From: Acinetobacter colistiniresistens
GTDB lineage: Bacteria > Pseudomonadota > Gammaproteobacteria > Pseudomonadales > Moraxellaceae
DNA length: 64,000 nt
Assembly (NCBI RefSeq): GCF_000413935.1
Contig: NZ_KE340381.1
Span: 261,209-325,208, forward strand
Direction: 5' to 3'
This document shows, one piece after another, positions 56,752 through 64,000 of the stretch (its first letter is position 1; the number at the start of each line of letters is the position of its first letter). The notes under the pieces were generated by a model. It was not told the origin of the DNA. It was given only the letters and a program-made list of their open reading frames with translations, and did not search any database. The position numbers and the translations under genes were made by a program.

Positions 56752-58539
56752 CTAGCGATCCACGTCAGCCATAACCACGTCAATGGTTGCCAAATAAATG
56801 ATCAAGTCAGAAACCAAACTGCCGTTAATCACGGAAGGCATTTGCTGTAAATGCGTGAACGTTGGTGTACGAATACGGGTACGGTAACTCATGGTTGACT
56901 TGTCAGAAGTGAGGTAATAGGTACTCGCACCCTTCACAACTTCAGTCATAAATGAAGACTCGCCCGCTGGCATTACAGGACCCCAAGATACGCTTAAGAA
57001 GTGCGTAATCAAGGTTTCAATATCTTGTAATGTCTTATCTTTCGGTGGTGGAACAGCCAATGGATGATCCGCTTTATATGGACCAGATGGCATGTTGTCC
57101 AAGCACTGCTGAATGATTTTCAATGATTCAGTAATTTCACGGAAGTGAACCAGTACACGTGCATACGCATCGCCTTCGTATTCCACTGGAATATCAAAGT
57201 CGAAGTTTTCATAACCACTATATGGACGATATTTACGAACGTCGAAATCAATACCCGTCGCACGTAAACCTGTCCCTGTCACACCCCAAGCCAACGCAGA
57301 TTTCGCATCGTATTGCGCAACATTGCGGGTACGACCGATAAAGACTGAGTTTTTAAGCGCAGCAGTGTAGTACTCGTTCAAACGCTTCGGCATCCACTCT
57401 AGCAATTCTTTAACAAGTTTTTGCCAGTTGTTTGGAAGGTCATGCGCGGTACCGCCGATACGGAACCATGCTGGGTGCATACGGTAACCGGTAATCGCTT
57501 CAACGATGTCATAGACTTTTTGACGGTCTGCGAACATATAGAATACAGGGGTCATACCGCCCGCATCCTGAATCGCGGTACCACAGAATAATAAGTGGTT
57601 ATTGATACGGAATAACTCGTTCAACATCACACGAATGACTTGTGCACGCTCAGGTACTTGAATCCCTGCCATTTGCTCAACAGCCATCACGTATGGCATG
57701 TTTTGCGCACAACCACCGAGGTAGTCGACACGATCCGTATACGGAATGAATGAATGCCAAGTTTGACGTTCAGCCATCTTTTCCACGCCACGGTGGTGAT
57801 AGCCGATATCAGGCACACAGTCTTTGACTTCTTCACCGTCCAACTGTAATACCACACGGAACGCACCGTGTGCAGATGGATGGTTCGGACCCAAGTTCAG
57901 GAACATGAAGTCTTCGTCATCATTACCGCGTTTTAGACCCCAGTCTTCTGGTACAAAGCGTAAGTGTTCTTGTTCGAAATCTTGCTTCGCTTGATCTTGC
58001 ATATACGGGGTATATTCTGTCGCACGGGCAGAATATTCTTTACGCAATGGATGACCTTCCCAATAAGTTGGCAACAAGATACGACGGAGCATTGGGTGCC
58101 CTGCGAAATCGATACCAAACATATCGTAAGCTTCACGCTCATACCAGTTGGCATTTGGCCAGATATTGGTTGCGGTTGGGATGCTTAAATCATTTTCATT
58201 CAATGCAACTTTAATACGAATATCACTATTACGCTCAAGCGATAACAAGTGATAGAACACAGTAAAGTCAGATGCTGGCAAACCGTCACGGTGAACACGT
58301 AAACGCTCATCGACCGCAGACAAGTCAAACAACATTACATAAGGACGTTCCACTTTACGGAGGAACATAAGGACTTCTTGCACGCGTGCGCGCTCGACCC
58401 AGACTGTTGGAAACTCTTCAAAAGTCGCCTGCACATAGAAGTTCTCACCAAACTTGGTTTTGAGCTCTTCTACGATTGCAAATGCTGGGCGGGAATCAAC
58501 TGGAGTTGATTCTGGCATAGCAATGTCAGTTTCAGCCAT
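56752..58539 (-). CDS. nuoC: Fused NADH-quinone oxidoreductase subunit C/D
   Basis: 595-aa fusion (nuoCD). Residues about 1-200 are the 30-kDa NuoC part ([36 protein letters not shown]); the rest is the 49-kDa NuoD part with [22 protein letters not shown] and [20 protein letters not shown], and it ends in VMADVDR. The NuoD part forms the quinone-reduction site with NuoB. The fusion is normal for Gammaproteobacteria such as Escherichia and Acinetobacter. Start is 87 bases after nuoB. Confidence 0.97.
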   Translation of the reverse strand: MAETDIAMPESTPVDSRPAFAIVEELKTKFGENFYVQATFEEFPTVWVERARVQEVLMFLRKVERPYVMLFDLSAVDERLRVHRDGLPASDFTVFYHLLSLERNSDIRIKVALNENDLSIPTATNIWPNANWYEREAYDMFGIDFAGHPMLRRILLPTYWEGHPLRKEYSARATEYTPYMQDQAKQDFEQEHLRFVPEDWGLKRGNDDEDFMFLNLGPNHPSAHGAFRVVLQLDGEEVKDCVPDIGYHHRGVEKMAERQTWHSFIPYTDRVDYLGGCAQNMPYVMAVEQMAGIQVPERAQVIRVMLNELFRINNHLLFCGTAIQDAGGMTPVFYMFADRQKVYDIVEAITGYRMHPAWFRIGGTAHDLPNNWQKLVKELLEWMPKRLNEYYTAALKNSVFIGRTRNVAQYDAKSALAWGVTGTGLRATGIDFDVRKYRPYSGYENFDFDIPVEYEGDAYARVLVHFREITESLKIIQQCLDNMPSGPYKADHPLAVPPPKDKTLQDIETLITHFLSVSWGPVMPAGESSFMTEVVKGASTYYLTSDKSTMSYRTRIRTPTFTHLQQMPSVINGSLVSDLIIYLATIDVVMADVDR

Positions 58540-58626
58540 TGGCTTGGCTTCCTATTTAATACAAATTTTGTCAACTTTCCCGACGACCATATCCATCATG
58601 GAATATGTCAAAATTCATCGTTAAAA

Positions 58627-59304
58627 TTATTTAATTTCATCCATAGAGCGTAGGTTTTTCACCGCAATACGTTCCGCATTTTTACGGTCACGTTCTGGCA
58701 TCATCTTTGGCTTATACACAGGCTGAAGATCATCACCAATAACCGCTGAAAGTGGACGGCGCTCTAATTGAATTTGGTCTTGAAGTAACATCAATGCTTG
58801 GATCAATGCCTCTGGACGCGGCGGACAACCTGGGATGTACACATCAACAGGAATAATTTTGTCTACGCCTTGAACCACTGAATAGATGTCGTACATACCA
58901 CCTGAGTTAGCACAAGCACCCATCGAGATGACCCATTTAGGCTCAAGCATTTGTTCATACAAACGTTGGATTACAGGCGCCATTTTGACAAAGCAAGTCC
59001 CTGCAACAATCATCAAATCCGCTTGACGTGGTGAAGCTCGAATCACCTCGGCACCGAAACGTGACAAGTCATGAACACCCGTTAATGTGGTTGCATATTC
59101 AACGTAGCAGCATGACGTACCAAAGTTAAATGGCCACAAAGAGTTTTTACGCCCCCAGTTCACGGCTGTATGCAACACATCCTCAAGACGTGTCATCATC
59201 ACACTTTTATTCACTTCTTCCTCAAGTGGATCAGTGACGATTTGACGATCTTGCAATGGATATTGATCGGCATCCGGATTCGCACGGGTTAAAGTATATT
59301 TCAT
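58627..59304 (-). CDS. nuoB: NADH-quinone oxidoreductase subunit B
   Basis: 225-aa subunit holding cluster N2, which reduces quinone. It contains [28 protein letters not shown] with the tandem Cys pair, [18 protein letters not shown] and [17 protein letters not shown]. The gene follows nuoA by six bases. Slightly long C-terminal tail ([19 protein letters not shown]). Confidence 0.97.
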   Translation of the reverse strand: MKYTLTRANPDADQYPLQDRQIVTDPLEEEVNKSVMMTRLEDVLHTAVNWGRKNSLWPFNFGTSCCYVEYATTLTGVHDLSRFGAEVIRASPRQADLMIVAGTCFVKMAPVIQRLYEQMLEPKWVISMGACANSGGMYDIYSVVQGVDKIIPVDVYIPGCPPRPEALIQALMLLQDQIQLERRPLSAVIGDDLQPVYKPKMMPERDRKNAERIAVKNLRSMDEIK

Positions 59305-59310
59305 CCCGAC

Positions 59311-59862
59311 TTACTCCTGTTCAAATGATGATGTAGTCGGTGTTTTTGATTTAACACGACCAGAAGACTGTGCTGGAATATGACCAGTAGGATCGACAAC
59401 TAACTCTTCAATGTTATTGAATCGCGTAATGTCAGCAATATTCATATTTGGCGAACCAATTTTGGTTTTAACACCCGCTGCTTTACGACGATCCGAAGGT
59501 GCCCAGTTAAGTGCGCCAGTCGAAAGCTCATAAATCAAACCGATCAATAAAACTAAAATAAACACGGCAGCCGTTGCAAAACCCACCCAGCCGACTTCGC
59601 GAACGGAAGTTGCCCAAGCGTAGAGATAGAGGGCTTCCAGATCGAAAACCACAAAGAAAATTGCAACTAAATAGAATTTGGCTGACAGGCGGATACGAGC
59701 ACCGCCCGCACCTACTACACCTGACTCAAACTGCTCTTGCTTTGCACGTCCCCATGCTTTACCCCCGAGGAGTAAGGGAACTGTCAGCATAAAAACGCAA
59801 AGAAATGTAACGCCGATCACGAAGGCAATTATTGCCCAATCGTATGGAGTAATGGCACTCAT
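59311..59862 (-). CDS. nuoA: NADH-quinone oxidoreductase subunit A
   Basis: 183-aa membrane subunit with three helices; FESGVVGAGGARIRLSAKFYLVAIFFVVFDLEALYLYAWA is the conserved core, including the acidic helix. The C-terminal 45 residues (from SPNMNIADITRF to the end) extend beyond the usual 120-147-residue length and are hydrophilic. First gene of the 13-gene operon; an AGGAG ribosome-binding site precedes the ATG. Confidence 0.96.
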   Translation of the reverse strand: MSAITPYDWAIIAFVIGVTFLCVFMLTVPLLLGGKAWGRAKQEQFESGVVGAGGARIRLSAKFYLVAIFFVVFDLEALYLYAWATSVREVGWVGFATAAVFILVLLIGLIYELSTGALNWAPSDRRKAAGVKTKIGSPNMNIADITRFNNIEELVVDPTGHIPAQSSGRVKSKTPTTSSFEQE

Positions 59863-60259
59863 GCGGGGATAACTCCTGGCAGGCCTATTTTTAACAAAGA
59901 ATGTATGTATTGGCCTTCAAATACACCAAACACAAAATTAATCCCGCCAATTGTACCTGATTTCTAATTTCTCATGCTAGTTGAAGCGCTTTAGTCTTTC
60001 GGATGATTTTGTCCTTAAACTTACAGATATATCCAAGATCACGGTTAATTCACCCCCAAAAATCGAATTATCTAATCAAGAAGAGCATATTGATCATTTT
60101 TTTCTTTATGTATAGATCAAAAACATTCGTATTTTAATCAACATGCCCCAATATATTGCAGCACGAACTAAACCATTGCATTGGCGTAGTTTTATGGTGA
60201 AAATTTAAACATAATTTATATAATAGCGCGACCTCATCTCGCCATAGAAACACGTCTCT
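59863..60259. other. Divergent intergenic region (nuoA / diguanylate cyclase)
   Basis: About 400 bases. It should carry the nuo promoter (minus) and the cyclase promoter (plus). A TATAAT at 60219-60224, 36 bases upstream of the cyclase ATG, is a plausible -10, but no good -35 is visible. A TTGATC...GATCAA dyad (60090-60120) is present with a wide spacer. No gene or RNA seen. Confidence 0.5.
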
Positions 60260-61678
60260 ATGCCTCAAGCCCATGCAGCACCCAAACCACGCTCGCTTTT
60301 ACAATTATTCGCACTCTTTACTGGGGTGATTCTGCTGTGCTGCCTCATTGGAATCGCCACCAGACACCTTACTTTTCTCGCCTCTTTCTGGCCTGCCAAT
60401 TCAGTTCTACTCGGGCTGCTGATTCGCTTTCCGCACACCCGCCACCCGATCAGTTTTATTGGTGCAATCGTAGGATATTTGCTGGCGGATACCTTACAAG
60501 GCACTCCGCTCTTGCTCAATATCTGCCTGAACTCTGCCAATCTGCTCTATGTCATGACCACATTGGCTTTATATATCAAATTTAATGCCTTTATCCGCTC
60601 TACGCATCAAGGCTATTTCTATCTGTTTCTATTTAGCTTTTGCTGTATTGGTGCTTTGGCCAGCTCTTTATTTGCGGCACTGACCCTCCCCTTATTCAAT
60701 ACCAAATTTGCTCTGGGCTCGTTCTGGACGGATTTTGGCTATTGGTTTACCGCAGAGATCCAAAATGCGCTGTTACTGCTCCCTGCGATCATCAGCGCGC
60801 CGCATTTCTCTGAGTTTAAACAACAACTCAAAGAATTTAAAACCCAGACCGTGCAAGAAAGCTTGCCCTTGTTTGCAGTTATTTTTTCAATTGCGATTGG
60901 CTATTACGATGCAGGCCCCGGTTCACTGCTGTATCCCATTGCAGCACTCATCTGGTGCGCCCTGAGCTATCGCCATTTCTCAGTCACCATCATCACCTCA
61001 ATCAGTTGCGCCTTTGTGATCTATCATGTTTCACAAAACTATCTGCTACTTTATCCAGAACAATTTTTAAACAATGCCATTTCGATCCGCCTCGGATTGA
61101 TTATGATGACCATTGCGCCGCTCACCGTTTCCAGCATCAATATCTTGAGATCCAAACTAATTCAAGAATTACAGCACACCATTGCCCACGATGAACTCAC
61201 CTCAAGCCTGACCCGACGTCAATTTCTACAATCCGTACAATTATTACAACAACAAGCCACCCGCTCAGGACAAACCACGGCTTTTTTGATGCTTGATATT
61301 GATCACTTTAAACAGGTGAATGACAGCTATGGACACCAGATGGGTGATCGTGCCTTGCAAAGCTGTGTACATACCATTCAAAGTCTGCTCAGGCCTCAAG
61401 ACCTGCTCGGGCGCCTAGGCGGTGAAGAGTTTGCCATTTTCATGTCCAATACCAATGCCGATGCGGCTTATCTCTGTGCAGAAAAAATTCGCCTGCAAAT
61501 CAGTAAAACTCCGATTGAATATGAACCGACGCAAAGCTTTTCAATTCAAATCAGTATTGGCATTTATATGTGTACACCTGAAAATCAGCACCTCATTGAA
61601 CAGCTATTTAAACAAGCCGACAATGCACTGTATCAAGCCAAAAGACAGGGCCGCAACCAAGTTGTCATTTCGACATAA
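60260..61678 (+). CDS. MASE1-type diguanylate cyclase
   Basis: 472-aa inner-membrane signalling enzyme making cyclic di-GMP. About eight hydrophobic helices (residues 10-300) form a MASE1-like sensor with FLASFWPANSVLLGLLIRFPHTRHPISFIGAIVGYLLAD. The C-terminal GGDEF domain starts DELTSSLTRRQFLQSV and has the active-site GGEEF at 387-391, with an intact RxxD inhibitory site (RPQD, 378-381) five residues before it. The enzyme is therefore predicted active and product-inhibited. The start codon has a poor ribosome-binding site. No EAL domain. Confidence 0.93.
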   Translation: MPQAHAAPKPRSLLQLFALFTGVILLCCLIGIATRHLTFLASFWPANSVLLGLLIRFPHTRHPISFIGAIVGYLLADTLQGTPLLLNICLNSANLLYVMTTLALYIKFNAFIRSTHQGYFYLFLFSFCCIGALASSLFAALTLPLFNTKFALGSFWTDFGYWFTAEIQNALLLLPAIISAPHFSEFKQQLKEFKTQTVQESLPLFAVIFSIAIGYYDAGPGSLLYPIAALIWCALSYRHFSVTIITSISCAFVIYHVSQNYLLLYPEQFLNNAISIRLGLIMMTIAPLTVSSINILRSKLIQELQHTIAHDELTSSLTRRQFLQSVQLLQQQATRSGQTTAFLMLDIDHFKQVNDSYGHQMGDRALQSCVHTIQSLLRPQDLLGRLGGEEFAIFMSNTNADAAYLCAEKIRLQISKTPIEYEPTQSFSIQISIGIYMCTPENQHLIEQLFKQADNALYQAKRQGRNQVVIST

Positions 61679-61770
61679 TATGTTGCAATTCAGCTAAATA
61701 CTTTAATTATCTTTATACACAGTTAGCGTAATAGATGAGTATTCTAAGAGAAGCAAACAAGGAGAAAAAC

Positions 61771-62127
61771 ATGCATCTAGAATATACACACGACTCAGAT
61801 TACTTCTTTTTTTCACAACTTCTGATGCGTCATATCGAAAGTTATGTTCGAAAACATCCAGATGCTGATAATGCAATTTTTGATTTAAGAGACATCTACG
61901 AAGTATTTAGAGAAGATTTTGCCGCAACCACGACTAACCTTGAGAGCATTTTGAATATTGCGGACAGCTATAAAGTTGAAACCTTAAATGGCGATCAAGC
62001 ACTCATCAAAGGTTATAAAATCGATATTAAAAATAATGCCCTGCTCATTGACTTCAATGCTGATGCATTGCAAGGTCTGCGCTCAGGTAAACCCCTGATT
62101 GAACCTGATCCTTCTCTGCATGAGTAA
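61771..62127 (+). CDS. Conserved hypothetical protein
   Basis: 118 aa from ATG 61771, chosen for the AAGGAG ribosome-binding site just upstream; an in-frame ATG at 61735 is less likely. Soluble, acidic, alpha/beta, with no known motif (starts MHLEYTHDSDYFFFSQLLMRH). It ends before a terminator at 62194-62220. Function unknown. Confidence 0.7.
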   Translation: MHLEYTHDSDYFFFSQLLMRHIESYVRKHPDADNAIFDLRDIYEVFREDFAATTTNLESILNIADSYKVETLNGDQALIKGYKIDIKNNALLIDFNADALQGLRSGKPLIEPDPSLHE

Positions 62128-62193
62128 AAATCATTCAGGTCATACCAAGCGGCGCCCAGCACTTTAGATTCTGACTCTTTTTCACTCTATTTA

Positions 62194-62220
62194 TAAAAAG
62201 CAGCAACTAAGCTGCTTTTT
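62194..62220 (+). terminator. Terminator after the 118-aa gene
   Basis: AAAAGCAGC, loop AACTAA, GCTGCTTTT followed by T. It separates the 118-aa gene from the short secreted-peptide gene. Confidence 0.75.
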
Positions 62221-62288
62221 TCTTGTCAGCAACGATATGCAGAACAACAGACAGTCTAACAATAACACTCTCATTCAGAGGATAAATA

Positions 62289-62423
62289 ATGCAAATCAAA
62301 CAGCAAACCCAAAGTATCATCATCACTCTGTCACTCACATTGACGACGGCAGCCTCAGCCAACACCATAGAGCAAGCCTTTACAACCGGACATCAGCCCC
62401 CCCCCAACCGGCGGACACGATGA
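62289..62423 (+). CDS. Short secreted peptide with a C9 tract (frame as given 44 aa)
   Basis: ATG 62289 is preceded by a strong AGAGGA ribosome-binding site. The product starts MQIKQQTQSIIITLSLTLTTAASA, a clear signal peptide, then NTIEQAFTTGHQ, then a run of nine C (62397-62405) coding PPP, and ends NRRTR at 62423. With one C fewer the frame runs on as PPPTGGHDELELIKIHVKTLPFK to 62469 and overlaps the start of the glutathione transferase gene. The eight-C version looks more like a real protein (59 aa). So this is either a phase-variable gene, a frameshifted pseudogene, or a homopolymer error. Confidence 0.5.
   Translation: MQIKQQTQSIIITLSLTLTTAASANTIEQAFTTGHQPPPNRRTR
62397..62405 (+). repeat. 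C9 homopolymer in the secreted-peptide gene
   Basis: Nine consecutive C in a coding frame; the tract begins on a codon boundary. Loss of one C would extend the protein by 15 residues and remove the short C terminus. Confidence 0.7.
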
Positions 62424-62443
62424 ACTAGAACTGATTAAAATCC

Positions 62444-63145
62444 ATGTTAAAACTCTACCATTTAAGTAACTCTCGCTCACAGCGCATTGTGTGGCTGCTT
62501 GAAGCCTTACAACTCGATTATTCGCTTATTTTTTGTGATCGCACCCCCAACGGCGAGGCACCTGAGTGGCTCAAAGACATTCATCCTTTGGGTAAAGTTC
62601 CAATTTTGGTGGATGACATGTATAGCCCGCCCCAAGTGTTAGCAGAGACTTCCGCCATATTAGATAGCCTGCTAGCGAATGGATTGCCTCATCAGCTCCA
62701 ACCAACAAACTCAGTAAATAAACAGCAATATTTTTATTGGAAAAATTTTGCAGATGCAACGCTGATGCCGAATTTAGCACTCAAGCAGATTTTTTCTCGA
62801 ATGGTAGATCGGTCACCTTTTTTTGCACGACCTTTAATCAGAATAATAAAGCGGTCCTTTGACCGACAGTTTCTCAATCCAACCCTTTATCAGCAGATGA
62901 CATTGATAGAGCAGCATCTTGCAACACACACATGGTTTGCAGGAGAAGCTTTCTCAGCTGCCGATATCATGATGGTCTTTTTAGTAGAAGCCCTGCTCGC
63001 TTTAATTCCAGACAGTACACGATTCTCTGCCACAACAAACTATATGCAACGTATCCAGAAATTAAATTCTTTTCAGGCTGCCCAAATTAAAGGTCAGTGG
63101 AACAGTACAGAACATCAGGCTTACTGGTCAAAAACATGGGCATAA
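62444..63145 (+). CDS. Glutathione S-transferase family protein
   Basis: 233-aa protein with a thioredoxin-like N-terminal domain (MLKLYHLSNSRSQRIVWLLEALQLDYSLIF, then GKVPILVDD and AETSAILDSL) and an all-helical C-terminal domain containing WFAGEAFSAADIMMVFLVEAL with the conserved GST helix N-cap. The substrate is unknown. Its start lies inside the extended frame of the preceding short gene, so the two may be coupled. Confidence 0.9.
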   Translation: MLKLYHLSNSRSQRIVWLLEALQLDYSLIFCDRTPNGEAPEWLKDIHPLGKVPILVDDMYSPPQVLAETSAILDSLLANGLPHQLQPTNSVNKQQYFYWKNFADATLMPNLALKQIFSRMVDRSPFFARPLIRIIKRSFDRQFLNPTLYQQMTLIEQHLATHTWFAGEAFSAADIMMVFLVEALLALIPDSTRFSATTNYMQRIQKLNSFQAAQIKGQWNSTEHQAYWSKTWA

Positions 63146-63224
63146 TTGCCCCATGCGCCCCCTCTGTTCCTGCCAAAGCATCTCGCTATGCAAAAGTAAG
63201 TGAACGGGCTTAAAATTTTGCTAT

Positions 63225-63257
63225 AAAAAAAGCCAAGGCAATATCCCCTGGCTTTTT
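63225..63257. terminator. Bidirectional terminator (GST / BfmS-like kinase)
   Basis: AAAAAAAGCCAAGG and CCCCTGGCTTTTT pair with one mismatch over a short loop between two convergent genes. Confidence 0.8.
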
Positions 63258-63289
63258 ATTACATCAAAAAGAGCAACTGTCTTTTCATT

Positions 63290-64000
63290 CTATTTTTTAA
63301 TCACTTGCTTATAACGCTTGGCAGGCCAAGTCATGATAAAACGCGCACCGCCCAAGTTTGGACTTTGATCGACTTGAATGGTGCCACCAAACCAGTATGC
63401 AATCCGGCTGACAATTGACAAGCCCAGACCATAACCACCCGAAGCACGGGTACGACTGTCATCTAAACGGGCAAAGGCTTCAAAAATACGACTGCGTTCT
63501 TGCTCTGGAATCCCCGGTCCGTCATCTTCCACACAGACATAGGCATTGCCATCAGCATGAATCCCACCGCTGATACGCACCTTATGATCACAGTAACGTA
63601 CCGCATTACCCACCAGATTTTGTACTACACGATGCAGGTAACGACGTTCCGCATCTACCTTTAAAGACAACGCTGGTGCAATCAGCTCAATTTCTTTTTG
63701 CGTCTTCAGTGCCTCGGTTTCCATCGCCACCTGATCCAGCACCTCGACCAGAACAATGTCTTCAAAATCCAAAGACGGTGTGCCCTGTTCCAGTTTGGCA
63801 TAGGTCATGATCTCGTCAATCAAGGTATTCAATGCCTCAATATCCTTATCAATCATATCGACCTGTTGAATACGATAATTATAATCGTCTTCCTCTGCCA
63901 GCATTTCCATACCAAAACGGATTCGCGCTACAGGTGTTCTCAACTCATGTGACACCGCACGCATCAACTCACGCTGCGCTTCAATCAAACGCTGAATATG
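63290..64000 (-). CDS. bfmS: Sensor histidine kinase, BfmS-like (C-terminal part, runs off window)
   Basis: Partial: the frame enters from beyond the right edge. The visible 236 residues hold the H box AVSHELRTPVARIRFGMEM, the N box NLVGNAVRYCD, EDDGPGIPEQERSRIFEAFARLD and the G2 box GGYGLGLSIVSRIAYWFGG. They look like the RstB/BfmS group. In A. baumannii, as I recall, BfmS lies next to the nuo operon, which fits here; BfmRS controls envelope and biofilm genes. The name is a synteny-backed inference. Confidence 0.8.
   Translation of the reverse strand, partial: HIQRLIEAQRELMRAVSHELRTPVARIRFGMEMLAEEDDYNYRIQQVDMIDKDIEALNTLIDEIMTYAKLEQGTPSLDFEDIVLVEVLDQVAMETEALKTQKEIELIAPALSLKVDAERRYLHRVVQNLVGNAVRYCDHKVRISGGIHADGNAYVCVEDDGPGIPEQERSRIFEAFARLDDSRTRASGGYGLGLSIVSRIAYWFGGTIQVDQSPNLGGARFIMTWPAKRYKQVIKK

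Noticed and set aside
60090..60120. TTGATC...GATCAA dyad upstream of nuoA as an FNR/Crp-like site.
   Set aside because: The half sites are 19 bases apart, far more than FNR or Crp spacing, and the sequence fits neither consensus; kept only as a description.
1..64000. tRNA, rRNA, CRISPR arrays, transposases, integrases.
   Set aside because: No cloverleaf, direct-repeat array or recombinase motif was seen in the gaps; all sizeable gaps are AT-rich and promoter-like.

Overview
The window looks like an Acinetobacter chromosome (Gammaproteobacteria, Moraxellaceae). The signs are AT-rich DNA, a 13-gene nuo operon with fused nuoCD, a BfmS-type sensor kinase two loci beyond nuoA, several Acinetobacter-style orphan membrane proteins, and an Smc of ordinary bacterial architecture. 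The assignment rests on gene content and remembered synteny, not on a database search. I see no tRNA, rRNA, CRISPR array, transposase, phage gene or attachment site. Most of the window is ordinary housekeeping chromosome.

Layout. 0-11.9 kb holds smc, a GntR/FadR-type regulator with a likely self-operator, a two-gene module (receiver-like protein plus small GTPase), a TauE/SafE permease, birA, coaX, ffh, a CcsA/YpjD-like membrane protein and dusC. 11.9-20.7 kb is the main accessory feature: five consecutive minus-strand genes for large exported proteins (853, 497, 252, 887 and 344 aa). 21-36 kb is a mixed region with dcd, two LysE-family exporters, apbC/mrp, a repeat-rich coiled-coil protein, an acetyltransferase broken by one amber codon, metG, an exported metallo-beta-lactamase-fold hydrolase, an oleate hydratase and a methyltransferase. 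36-44.7 kb has a PLP enzyme, a YhiN-type flavoprotein, a large MscS-like membrane protein, a divergent fpr/LysR pair, two tandem cold-shock-domain genes and upp. 44.8-59.9 kb is the nuoA-N operon for respiratory complex I. 60-64 kb carries a MASE1-GGDEF diguanylate cyclase, small proteins, a glutathione transferase and the C-terminal part of a BfmS-like kinase that runs off the window.

The five-gene exported-protein operon is the best candidate for an under-described system. Each product has a Sec signal peptide followed at once by a short motif of the form L-x-x-L/I-D/S-D-x-x-L-x-x-v-x-G-Q/E-x-g. Each mature chain is rich in Asn, Ser, Thr and Gly, and its cysteines occur in closely spaced pairs. 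One gene (497 aa) resembles, from memory, the FilA protein of the Acinetobacter putative fil pilus system, but no recognisable filB-F partner, usher, chaperone or secretion gene lies beside it. The first gene carries a run of ten G on its coding strand, a possible slipped-strand ON/OFF switch. The operon leader and the region downstream of dcd hold long inverted repeats.

Smaller points of interest are a C9 tract in a short secreted-peptide gene overlapping the glutathione transferase start, a nonsense-mutated GNAT acetyltransferase whose reading frame continues for 40 codons past the stop, a textbook GntR-type operator, and a cold-shock-membrane-Excalibur fusion protein.
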